A stretch of 56,106 bases of DNA from Flavobacterium shii. GTDB lineage: Bacteria > Bacteroidota > Bacteroidia > Flavobacteriales > Flavobacteriaceae. Shown in pieces: positions 26,267 through 33,704 of the stretch. The position numbers and the translations under genes are program-made. The notes beneath the pieces are model-generated. The model did not search any database, was not told where the DNA came from, and worked only from the letters and a program-made list of their open reading frames with translations. The stretch covers positions 1-56,106 of the forward strand of contig NZ_JAOZEW010000031.1 of NCBI RefSeq assembly GCF_025847235.1, in the 5' to 3' direction. Position 1 is the stretch's first letter; each line of letters begins with the position of its first letter.

Positions 26267-28690
26267 ATGTTTACAAAAAAGATCTTACTACCCGTATTCC
26301 TCTTTTCATGTTTGTCTGCATTCAGTCAGATATCGTTTGGAGATTCAAAAAAAATCAATGACAACTGGAAATTCAATCTTCAGGATACACCAGATGCACA
26401 AAAAGCAATTTACGATGACAGCAAATGGCAATCAGTAAACGTACCACATGACTGGAGTGTAAAAGGACAATTAAGCCCAACATTGGCGAGTTGTACCGGT
26501 TTCTTACCAGGTGGAATTGGCTGGTATCGTAAATCGATTACTGTTCCGCAAAGCAAAACAGGTGAAAAAGTCTATTTGTACTTTGAAGGCGTTTATAATA
26601 GAAGCGAAGTTTTTATTAACGGACATTCTTTAGGAAAACGTCCAAATGGCTATATTTCTTTTGCTTATGATGCAACACCATATGTAAAATACGGAGCCGA
26701 AAATACTATTTCGGTTCGTGTAGATCACAGCCAAAGTGCCGATTCAAGATGGTACACCGGTTCGGGAATCTACCGTGATGTTTGGTTGGTTTATGCAAAT
26801 CCGGTTCATATCGCACAATGGGGTGTTTACGCTTATCCGGAAGTAAGTAAAGGAAACGGAACTTTAAACATTGAGGTTGATGTAGAAAATGGATCTGTTT
26901 CAAAATCAAGCCTTATTGTAGTTAATGAATTGATTGCAAATGATGGGAAATCTGTAGCAAAAGCAACCAATAAAATTGAAGTCGCAGCAAATAAAAGCGG
27001 AAAAATTTCGGCTAAAATAAATGTAAAAAATCCTAAGTTATGGGATCTCGATAATCCAAATTTATACCAACTTAAAACAACCGTTTTTAAACATGGTGAA
27101 CAAATAGATGAAACGATTACAAAAACAGGTTTTAGGAATTTCACTTTTGATCCTAATAATGGTTTTGCCCTTAACGGAAAATGGATGAAAATGAAAGGCG
27201 TTTGTTTGCATCACGATGCAGGAGTTTTAGGCTCGGCAGTACCACGTGAAGTTTGGGAAACCAGACTTAAAACACTCAAAGAAATTGGAGTAAATGCAAT
27301 ACGTACAAGTCACAATCCGCAAGCCCCAGTTTTTTATGAGCTTTGTGATGAATTAGGATTATTGGTTTTAAACGAAGCTTATGACGAATGGGAATTTCCA
27401 AAACGTAAATGGCTAGAAGGCTGGAATTATGGTACTCCTGGATTTGAAGGAACATTTGATATTTTTGCCAATTGGGGAGAAAAAGACCTGGAAGATTTTG
27501 TACGTCGCGATAGAAATCATCTTTCTGTTTTTGCTTGGAGCATTGGTAATGAAGTCGATTATCCTAATGATCCTTATTCGCACCCAGTTCTGGACAAAGG
27601 GACAGATGGTTTTGGACAAGCAGCTTACGGAGGTTATAAAAAAGATGCCCCAGATGCAATGCGTCTTGGAGCTATTGCGAAACGCTTGGTTGCAGCAGTA
27701 AAAAAATACGACAAATCACGTCCTACAACGGCAGGATTAGCAGGTGTTGCAATGTCTAACGAGACAGAATATCCAGGCGCTTTGGATATCACAGGATATA
27801 ATTATACAGAAAGTAAATACCAATCCGATCATGAGAAATATCCAAAGCGAGTAATTTTTGGTAGTGAAAATGTTCATGAGATGGAACCTTGGCTGGCAGT
27901 AAAAAATAATAAATATATTTTCGGACAGTTTCTTTGGACAGGGATCGATTATTTAGGAGAATCAGGAAGATGGCCTTCTAGAGGATTTTACTCCGGATTG
28001 GTTGATTTTGCAGGAGTTATTAAACCAAGAGGATATTTCCGCCAGTCATTATGGTCAGATAAACCAATGGCTTATATCGGAACGTATCCTTTGCAAAATG
28101 AAAAAGATGTTTCTAAAGATGCATGGGCAATTTGGAATTATACCGAAGGGAAAATGATTCGTGTAGTTTGTTACACAAATGCAGCCAAAGCACGTTTGGA
28201 ATTAAACGGGAAGATAGTTGGTGCAGTTAAACCATACGATGAAAAAACAGGAATTATTTATTGGGATATTCCGTTTACCTCTGGGAAATTGGAAGTAATT
28301 GGTTTAAGCAAAGATGATGCAGTGGTTAGCAAATATGCGATTACATCTACACAGCAACCTGTTGAATTAACGATTGCTGATAAAAACATTACAATTGCCA
28401 AAGATAAAGGAGTTGCCAAAATTATGGTACAGGTAAAAGATCAAAACGGTTTACCAGTAATGCTTTCAGATAATGAAGTAACATGCACAATTACAGGACC
28501 TGGAATTTTATTAGGACTTGAAGCTGGAAACAATAGTGATATGACAGATTATACAGATAATGTTCAACGACTATATCATGGACACATTGCCGCTTATATT
28601 CAATCTACAGGGGAATCATCGGAGCCGATAAAAGTAACTTTTACAAGCCAATGGTTAAAACCGGTTGAAGTTACGGTTAATGTGAAATAA
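26267..28690 (+). CDS. GH2-family beta-glycosidase, probably beta-galactosidase
   Basis: The 807-residue product has a signal peptide ending near AFSQ and the full GH2 architecture. The sugar-binding jelly roll (about 25-185) contains VPHDWSVKG, PGGIGWYRK and RWYTGSGIYRDVWL. An Ig-like domain covers about 185-290. The TIM barrel (about 290-590) has acid/base E429 in WSIGNEVDYP and nucleophile E534 in FGSENVHE. C-terminal Ig-like domains resembling DUF4982 and big-5 types follow. The arrangement is that of Bacteroidota exo-beta-galactosidases; beta-glucuronidase and beta-mannosidase are alternatives. In this PUL it would remove terminal beta-linked galactose after the endo enzymes have cut. 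A weak lipobox (LFSC) is present but less likely than ordinary cleavage. Confidence 0.88.
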   Translation: MFTKKILLPVFLFSCLSAFSQISFGDSKKINDNWKFNLQDTPDAQKAIYDDSKWQSVNVPHDWSVKGQLSPTLASCTGFLPGGIGWYRKSITVPQSKTGEKVYLYFEGVYNRSEVFINGHSLGKRPNGYISFAYDATPYVKYGAENTISVRVDHSQSADSRWYTGSGIYRDVWLVYANPVHIAQWGVYAYPEVSKGNGTLNIEVDVENGSVSKSSLIVVNELIANDGKSVAKATNKIEVAANKSGKISAKINVKNPKLWDLDNPNLYQLKTTVFKHGEQIDETITKTGFRNFTFDPNNGFALNGKWMKMKGVCLHHDAGVLGSAVPREVWETRLKTLKEIGVNAIRTSHNPQAPVFYELCDELGLLVLNEAYDEWEFPKRKWLEGWNYGTPGFEGTFDIFANWGEKDLEDFVRRDRNHLSVFAWSIGNEVDYPNDPYSHPVLDKGTDGFGQAAYGGYKKDAPDAMRLGAIAKRLVAAVKKYDKSRPTTAGLAGVAMSNETEYPGALDITGYNYTESKYQSDHEKYPKRVIFGSENVHEMEPWLAVKNNKYIFGQFLWTGIDYLGESGRWPSRGFYSGLVDFAGVIKPRGYFRQSLWSDKPMAYIGTYPLQNEKDVSKDAWAIWNYTEGKMIRVVCYTNAAKARLELNGKIVGAVKPYDEKTGIIYWDIPFTSGKLEVIGLSKDDAVVSKYAITSTQQPVELTIADKNITIAKDKGVAKIMVQVKDQNGLPVMLSDNEVTCTITGPGILLGLEAGNNSDMTDYTDNVQRLYHGHIAAYIQSTGESSEPIKVTFTSQWLKPVEVTVNVK

Positions 28691-28704
28691 GAAGTTTTCA
28701 AAGA

Positions 28705-28737
28705 AGACCTAACAGGTTTTTAAAACCTGTTAGGTCT
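28705..28737. repeat. Dispersed palindromic repeat, copy 1
   Basis: Perfect 16-bp arms (AGACCTAACAGGTTTT at 28705-28720 and its complement at 28722-28737) flank a single central base. The core CCTAACAGGTTTT recurs at 33448-33474 and, with one mismatch, at 33556-33581. It follows the GH2 gene by 14 bases and may act as a terminator, although a T-run exists only on the minus strand. Confidence 0.75.
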
Positions 28738-28882
28738 AAAAAAGCATTTATATTCAAGCCTCAGCAGGATCATATATTTATACAAAGAACCCAACGGACT
28801 ATTATGAAAAATGTGTTAATTGTATATAGTCTCCAAAAGTTTATTATATTTAAAGTGTTAATTTTACACATATTTAATTAAA

Positions 28883-30253
28883 ATGAAAATACAAAATAGA
28901 ATTGCATTGACAATAGGGGTTATTCTGGTATCGGTTTCTTCTAATTCTCAGATAAAAACTTTTCAAAGAGAGGAATTTAAACAATGGGCACAAACTCCTC
29001 CAATGGGTTGGAATAGTTGGGATTGTTATGGTTCTACTGTAGAAGAACATGAAGTAAAAGCCAATGCCGATTATATGGCAAAAAACCTCAAAAAATTCGG
29101 TTGGGAGTATGTGGTTGTAGACATTCGATGGTTTGTAGAAAATGACAAAGCAGGAGGATATAACCAGACAGATCCGCGTTATGTAATCGATCAATACGGA
29201 AGATATTTACCTGCTTTAAATAGATTTCCATCTGCAAAAGACGGACAAGGATTCAAACCTTTGGCAGACTATATTCATAAAAAAGGATTGAAATTTGGAA
29301 TCCATATCATGCGTGGAATTCCCAAAAAAGCCGTTGAAGATAAATTACCCATTAAAGGTACAAACGGAATTACGGCGGATCAAATTTATACTACAGCACT
29401 GCAATGCGAATGGTTAAAAGATAATTATACCATTGTTGCAGACAAACCCGGAGCGCAGGAATATTATGATTCTTTATTTCAATTATATGCGCAATGGGGA
29501 GTAGATTTTATAAAGATTGATGATTTATCAAGACCTTATCATGAAGGAGAAATAAACCTGATTAGAAATGCAATTGACAAATGCGGACGTAAAATCGTAT
29601 TGAGCACTTCACCGGGAGAAACTCCTATTGAAGCTGCTCCACACGTAATCACACATGCCAATATGTGGAGGATGGTCGATGATGTTTGGGATACTTGGCC
29701 ACACATTACGCACTTAATGAAAGTAAGCGAAAAATGGTATCCATATATTGCACCCGGAACATGGCCAGACTGCGATATGATTCCGTTAGGACGCATTTCA
29801 TTAAGAGGAGAACGTGGTGAAGATAGAATGTCTCGTTTAACAAAAGACGAACAATATACATTGATTACGTTCTTTAATATTTTTAAATCCCCGTTGTTTT
29901 TTGGTGGGGATTTACCAAGTAACGATGCTTTTACATTATCATTATTAACGAATAAAGAAGTCGTAAAAATGCATAAGGAAAGTACAGATGTAAAACAACT
30001 TTTCCAGAAAGATGGCAAAATTGCTGTAACATCAAGAAATCCTAAAGACGGAAGCATTTATTTGGCACTATTTAATACTTCCGATACAGCAACAGAAAAT
30101 ATCTCGGTAAATTTATCGGATCTCGGAATTTCAGGAAATATTGAAGCTCTTACTATCTGGACAGGAGAGAAGTCTATTATTTCATCTAAAGTAATTTCGA
30201 CAAAATTAAAACCTCACAGTTCAATTCTGTATCAATTAAAAAGCAAAAAATAA
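28883..30253 (+). CDS. GH27-family glycosidase (alpha-galactosidase or beta-L-arabinopyranosidase)
   Basis: The 456-residue product has a signal peptide ending near SSNSQ and the GH27 TIM barrel: PPMGWNSWDCYG near the start, HIMRGIP, the nucleophile D213 in DFIKIDDLS, and the probable acid/base D267 in ANMWRMVDDVWDTW. A C-terminal beta-sandwich (about 365-456) completes it. Compared with classical alpha-galactosidases, WNSWN is WNSWD and the nucleophile motif is KIDD rather than KYDN. GH27 includes both alpha-galactosidases and beta-L-arabinopyranosidases, and I cannot decide between them. In an arabinogalactan setting the second would remove terminal Arap. The gene ends ATAATG-fashion with the next gene's start overlapping its stop by one base, showing coupling. 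Confidence 0.86.
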   Translation: MKIQNRIALTIGVILVSVSSNSQIKTFQREEFKQWAQTPPMGWNSWDCYGSTVEEHEVKANADYMAKNLKKFGWEYVVVDIRWFVENDKAGGYNQTDPRYVIDQYGRYLPALNRFPSAKDGQGFKPLADYIHKKGLKFGIHIMRGIPKKAVEDKLPIKGTNGITADQIYTTALQCEWLKDNYTIVADKPGAQEYYDSLFQLYAQWGVDFIKIDDLSRPYHEGEINLIRNAIDKCGRKIVLSTSPGETPIEAAPHVITHANMWRMVDDVWDTWPHITHLMKVSEKWYPYIAPGTWPDCDMIPLGRISLRGERGEDRMSRLTKDEQYTLITFFNIFKSPLFFGGDLPSNDAFTLSLLTNKEVVKMHKESTDVKQLFQKDGKIAVTSRNPKDGSIYLALFNTSDTATENISVNLSDLGISGNIEALTIWTGEKSIISSKVISTKLKPHSSILYQLKSKK

Positions 30254-32190
30254 TGAAAATAACACATTTTAGTATTGCATTTTTTCTAATGCTTTTAAAC
30301 TTAATACAAGCTCAGAATAATGAAACCAAAGGTTTTCCACCTGTCATTGCCGATAAAGATTTAACTGCTTATTTATTCGTTTACTTCACAGGAAATAATG
30401 TCGAAGAAGAGGCTGTACGATACGCCATTAGTGCCGATGGGTATCATTATTATAATTTAAATAATAACAAACCTGTAATAGAAAGCAAAACTATTAGTTC
30501 AAGCGGAGGCGTTCGTGATCCTCATATCTTGCGTGGCGACGACGGCAAAACATTTTATATGGTTTTAACCGATATGACTTCATCCAAAGGTTGGGACAGT
30601 AATCGTGCAATGGTTTTATTAAAAAGCACCGATCTTGTAAAGTGGGAGAGTAGCGTGGTAAATATTCAGACGACTTTTCCTGGTAATGAAAACCTGAAAC
30701 GAGTTTGGGCACCACAAACGATTTATGATGCTAAAGCAGGAAAGTACCTAATTTACTTTAGTTTGCAATATGCTGGAGGTCCCGATAAAATTTATTACGC
30801 TTATGCAAATAAAGATTTCACAGGTTTAGAAAGTGCTCCAAAACTATTATTTGTACCTAAATCCGAAAGAGCTTGTATCGATGGAGATATTATTGAGAAA
30901 GATGGAGTATATCATCTTTTTTATAAAACCGAAACAGAAAAAGCAGGAATAAAAGTAGCTACAACAACTGATTTAACTTCAGGAAAATGGATAGAAAATG
31001 ATAACTACTTGCAACAAACAAATGATGGTGTTGAAGGCTCAAGCGTATTTAAACTAAACAATTCTGATGAATATATCCTGATGTATGATGTTTACACCAA
31101 AGGAAAATATCAGTTTACAAAAACCAAAGATTTGGAGCATTTCACGGTAATCGACAATGACATTTCAATGGATTTTAATCCACGTCACGGAACTATTCTA
31201 CCAATAACTCGCTCCGAATTGAAAAGATTGATTGCCAAATGGGGAATGCCAGAGAAATTTCCGAAAATAAATAATAATCCTGTTTTAGAAGGGTATTATG
31301 CCGATCCCGAAGTGTTATATTCAAACAAAACAGGCAAATATTACATTTATCCAACAAGTGACGGATTTGATGGTTGGTCTGGGAATTATTTTAAAACTTT
31401 TTCATCAGATAATCTAACAGATTGGAAAGAAGAAGGAATTATTCTTGATCTTAGAAAAGACGTAAGTTGGGCCAACAGAAACGCTTGGGCTCCATGCATT
31501 GTTGAGAAAAAGATAAATGGGAAGTATCAATATTTTTATTATTTCACGGCAGCACAAAAGATTGGAGTAGCTTCATCCGATAATCCTACCGGACCTTTTA
31601 AAGATAGTGGAAAAGCGTTAATAAATAGCAGACCTGAAGGCATAAAAGAAGGTCAGGAAATAGATCCGGATGTTTTTACAGATCCTAAAACTGGCAAAAG
31701 TTATTTGTATTGGGGTAATGGTTACATGGCCGTAGCCGAATTAAATCCCGATATGATTTCGATAAAAAAGGGGAGTACCAAGGTTATTAACGTTGATAAT
31801 ACCTATCGTGAAGGAACTTATGTAATTTATAGAAACGGCACTTATTACTTTTTATGGAGTGAGGATGATACCCGAAGTCCAAATTATAAGGTGAGATACG
31901 GAATTTCGAAATCGCCTTTGGGACCAATCGAAATACCTAAAAATAATATTGTAATACAAGGAAATCCCGATTTGGGAATTTTTGCTACAGGGCATAATTC
32001 GATTTTACAGATTCCAAATAAAGACGAATGGTATATTGTTTATCACCGATTTTCATATCCTACAGGAATAAAAATGGGGGATGCTGGAGGTTTTCACCGT
32101 GAAGTTTGTATCGATAAACTAGAATTTAACTCCAACGGAAGTATAAAACAAGTTACTCCAACTCATGCTGGAGTAAATGCAATTAAGTAA
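30253..32190 (+). CDS. Tandem GH43-GH43 fusion enzyme
   Basis: The 645-residue product starts with a signal peptide (MKITHFSIAFFLMLLNLIQAQ) and contains two complete five-bladed GH43 propellers. The first, about residues 25-320, has base D89 in GVRDPHIL, pKa modulator D210 in CIDGDII and acid E261 in VEGSSVF. The second, about 340-640, has D351 in YYADPEVL, D471 in EIDPDVF and E520 in YREGTYV. Both triads look intact, so both domains may be active, which is less common than one domain being degenerate. The second domain resembles alpha-L-arabinofuranosidases and beta-xylosidases. The first is more divergent and may be an exo-galactanase-like or arabinosidase member. It is the last enzyme gene of the PUL operon, followed by a terminator. 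Confidence 0.87.
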   Translation: MKITHFSIAFFLMLLNLIQAQNNETKGFPPVIADKDLTAYLFVYFTGNNVEEEAVRYAISADGYHYYNLNNNKPVIESKTISSSGGVRDPHILRGDDGKTFYMVLTDMTSSKGWDSNRAMVLLKSTDLVKWESSVVNIQTTFPGNENLKRVWAPQTIYDAKAGKYLIYFSLQYAGGPDKIYYAYANKDFTGLESAPKLLFVPKSERACIDGDIIEKDGVYHLFYKTETEKAGIKVATTTDLTSGKWIENDNYLQQTNDGVEGSSVFKLNNSDEYILMYDVYTKGKYQFTKTKDLEHFTVIDNDISMDFNPRHGTILPITRSELKRLIAKWGMPEKFPKINNNPVLEGYYADPEVLYSNKTGKYYIYPTSDGFDGWSGNYFKTFSSDNLTDWKEEGIILDLRKDVSWANRNAWAPCIVEKKINGKYQYFYYFTAAQKIGVASSDNPTGPFKDSGKALINSRPEGIKEGQEIDPDVFTDPKTGKSYLYWGNGYMAVAELNPDMISIKKGSTKVINVDNTYREGTYVIYRNGTYYFLWSEDDTRSPNYKVRYGISKSPLGPIEIPKNNIVIQGNPDLGIFATGHNSILQIPNKDEWYIVYHRFSYPTGIKMGDAGGFHREVCIDKLEFNSNGSIKQVTPTHAGVNAIK

Positions 32191-32213
32191 TTAGTAGAAT
32201 TATTTTCGGTTTT

Positions 32214-32250
32214 ATAAAGGCTGTTTTCTTTTAATAGAAGCAGCCTTTAT
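32214..32250 (+). terminator. Terminator of the PUL enzyme operon
   Basis: Ten-bp perfect arms ATAAAGGCTG (32214-32223) and CAGCCTTTAT (32241-32250) begin 24 bases after the GH43 stop and are followed by a T-rich stretch. This closes the enzyme operon before the AraC gene. Confidence 0.7.
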
Positions 32251-32351
32251 ATTTATACATCGTTTGGATTTTAATTAATTTATTTTCTGCCTACATCAAT
32301 CTTTTTTTTAGCTTTGTCTGCATAGTGATTATTTAATAATGGACATAAATT

Positions 32352-33413
32352 ATGGATACAAGTAAAGAACTTTTATTCTTTTTTAGTGCTTTGGGAGCTT
32401 TTAACGGAATTATTCTGGGGATCTATTTCTTTTTTTTTACTAAGAGAAAGTACTTCGGAAATTATTTCTTAGGCGCACTTTTATTAGCGTTAAGCATAAG
32501 AATTGCCAAATCGGTATTTATACATTTTGATCCAACCTTACCCAAAACATATTTGCAAATTGGGCTTTCGGCTTGTTTTTTTATAGGTCCATTTTTATAT
32601 TATTTTCTTAAAGCTTCGGTTAAAGAAATTAATGTAATGCCTAAATCATGGAAACTAACGCTTATTTTTTGGCTAATACTCATTATTACTGTTGGGATAT
32701 TATATCCATATAAGGATTATCCTAAACTCTGGGGACACTATTTTGTTGATTTTATTTATTTTCAGTGGTTTGTTTATATTGTTTTTTCAGGTTTTACAAT
32801 AAAAGAGGTATTAAAAAAGATTCTAAGCAGGAAACATAAAACGAACCCTGCCGAAGTTTGGTTTGGTATGATTTATTTAGGCAATGTATTACTTTTTATA
32901 TTTTATTTCCTGGCATTAATAAACGCTCCACATGTTTCCTATATAAGCGGATCAATAATTTTTTCATTCATTTTATATCTTATCATTTCCATCCTTTTAT
33001 ACCGGAAAAAGACAGATGATTTATTCTTACTTAATCCGACGAAACATTCAGGTAAAAAAATTGAATCAGCCGAAGAAGTAATTATATCCGGAAAGCTTGA
33101 AAATGTAATGATTGAGAAAGAATTATATAAAAATCCAAATCTTACTTTACAGGATTTATCAAAGGAAATAAATATTTCAAGCCATCAATTATCACAGTTT
33201 TTAAACAACAATCTAGGGAAAAACTTTACCAGTTTCGTCAATGAATTTAGGATAAATGAGGCATGTAAAATCATTACAACCAATGATAAACTTACACTGG
33301 AATCTATTGGTTATGATGTAGGTTTTAATTCTAAATCTACATTTTTTGCTGCATTTAAAAAACATACCGGAACAACTCCTTCCAATTATCAGCAACAGGC
33401 TTTATTAGCTTAA
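32352..33413 (+). CDS. Membrane-anchored AraC-family transcriptional regulator
   Basis: The 353-residue product has seven or so membrane helices in its first 225 residues (first at about 8-27, last at about 197-220). A cytoplasmic C-terminal AraC domain follows (about 245-350), with two helix-turn-helix units: LTLQDLSKEINISSHQLSQFLNN and LTLESIGYDVGFNSKSTFFAAFKKHTGTTPSNY. Proteins of this plan link a membrane or periplasmic signal directly to a promoter and are common in Bacteroidota. It is separated from the PUL operon by a terminator and faces no divergent gene, so its targets are uncertain; the PUL upstream and the TonB-dependent protein downstream are both candidates. Confidence 0.9.
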   Translation: MDTSKELLFFFSALGAFNGIILGIYFFFFTKRKYFGNYFLGALLLALSIRIAKSVFIHFDPTLPKTYLQIGLSACFFIGPFLYYFLKASVKEINVMPKSWKLTLIFWLILIITVGILYPYKDYPKLWGHYFVDFIYFQWFVYIVFSGFTIKEVLKKILSRKHKTNPAEVWFGMIYLGNVLLFIFYFLALINAPHVSYISGSIIFSFILYLIISILLYRKKTDDLFLLNPTKHSGKKIESAEEVIISGKLENVMIEKELYKNPNLTLQDLSKEINISSHQLSQFLNNNLGKNFTSFVNEFRINEACKIITTNDKLTLESIGYDVGFNSKSTFFAAFKKHTGTTPSNYQQQALLA

Positions 33414-33447
33414 TATTCAATTTCAATAAGACTAGATTCCAAATTAT

Positions 33448-33474
33448 CCTAACAGGTTTTTAAAACCTGTTAGG
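33448..33474. repeat. Dispersed palindromic repeat, copy 2
   Basis: CCTAACAGGTTTT (33448-33460) and its perfect complement (33462-33474) flank one central base, matching the core of copy 1. It lies 34 bases after the AraC gene stop. Confidence 0.75.
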
Positions 33475-33555
33475 TATCTTAAGTCTAGTAGTTTCCAAAA
33501 ATGTTTCAGAAATATTTTTATAATCCTTATAATAACAATAATTAAGGTGTAATAT

Positions 33556-33581
33556 CTAACTGGTTTTAAAAACCTGTTAGG
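33556..33581. repeat. Dispersed palindromic repeat, copy 3 (one mismatch)
   Basis: CTAACTGGTTTT (33556-33567) and AAAACCTGTTAG (33569-33580) form the same palindrome with one mismatched pair, 82 bases from copy 2. The two copies lie in the 33414-33704 gap, which holds no gene that I can support. Confidence 0.65.
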
Positions 33582-33704
33582 ATAGTAAAAATAGAGTATA
33601 GATTTATAAATCCGTACTCCTGATTTCTCTTTAGATTACCTCACACCACGATTTACGATTGAAATTTGCATAAATAAAAAATCAAATCTTAATCGTTAAA
33701 TCTT

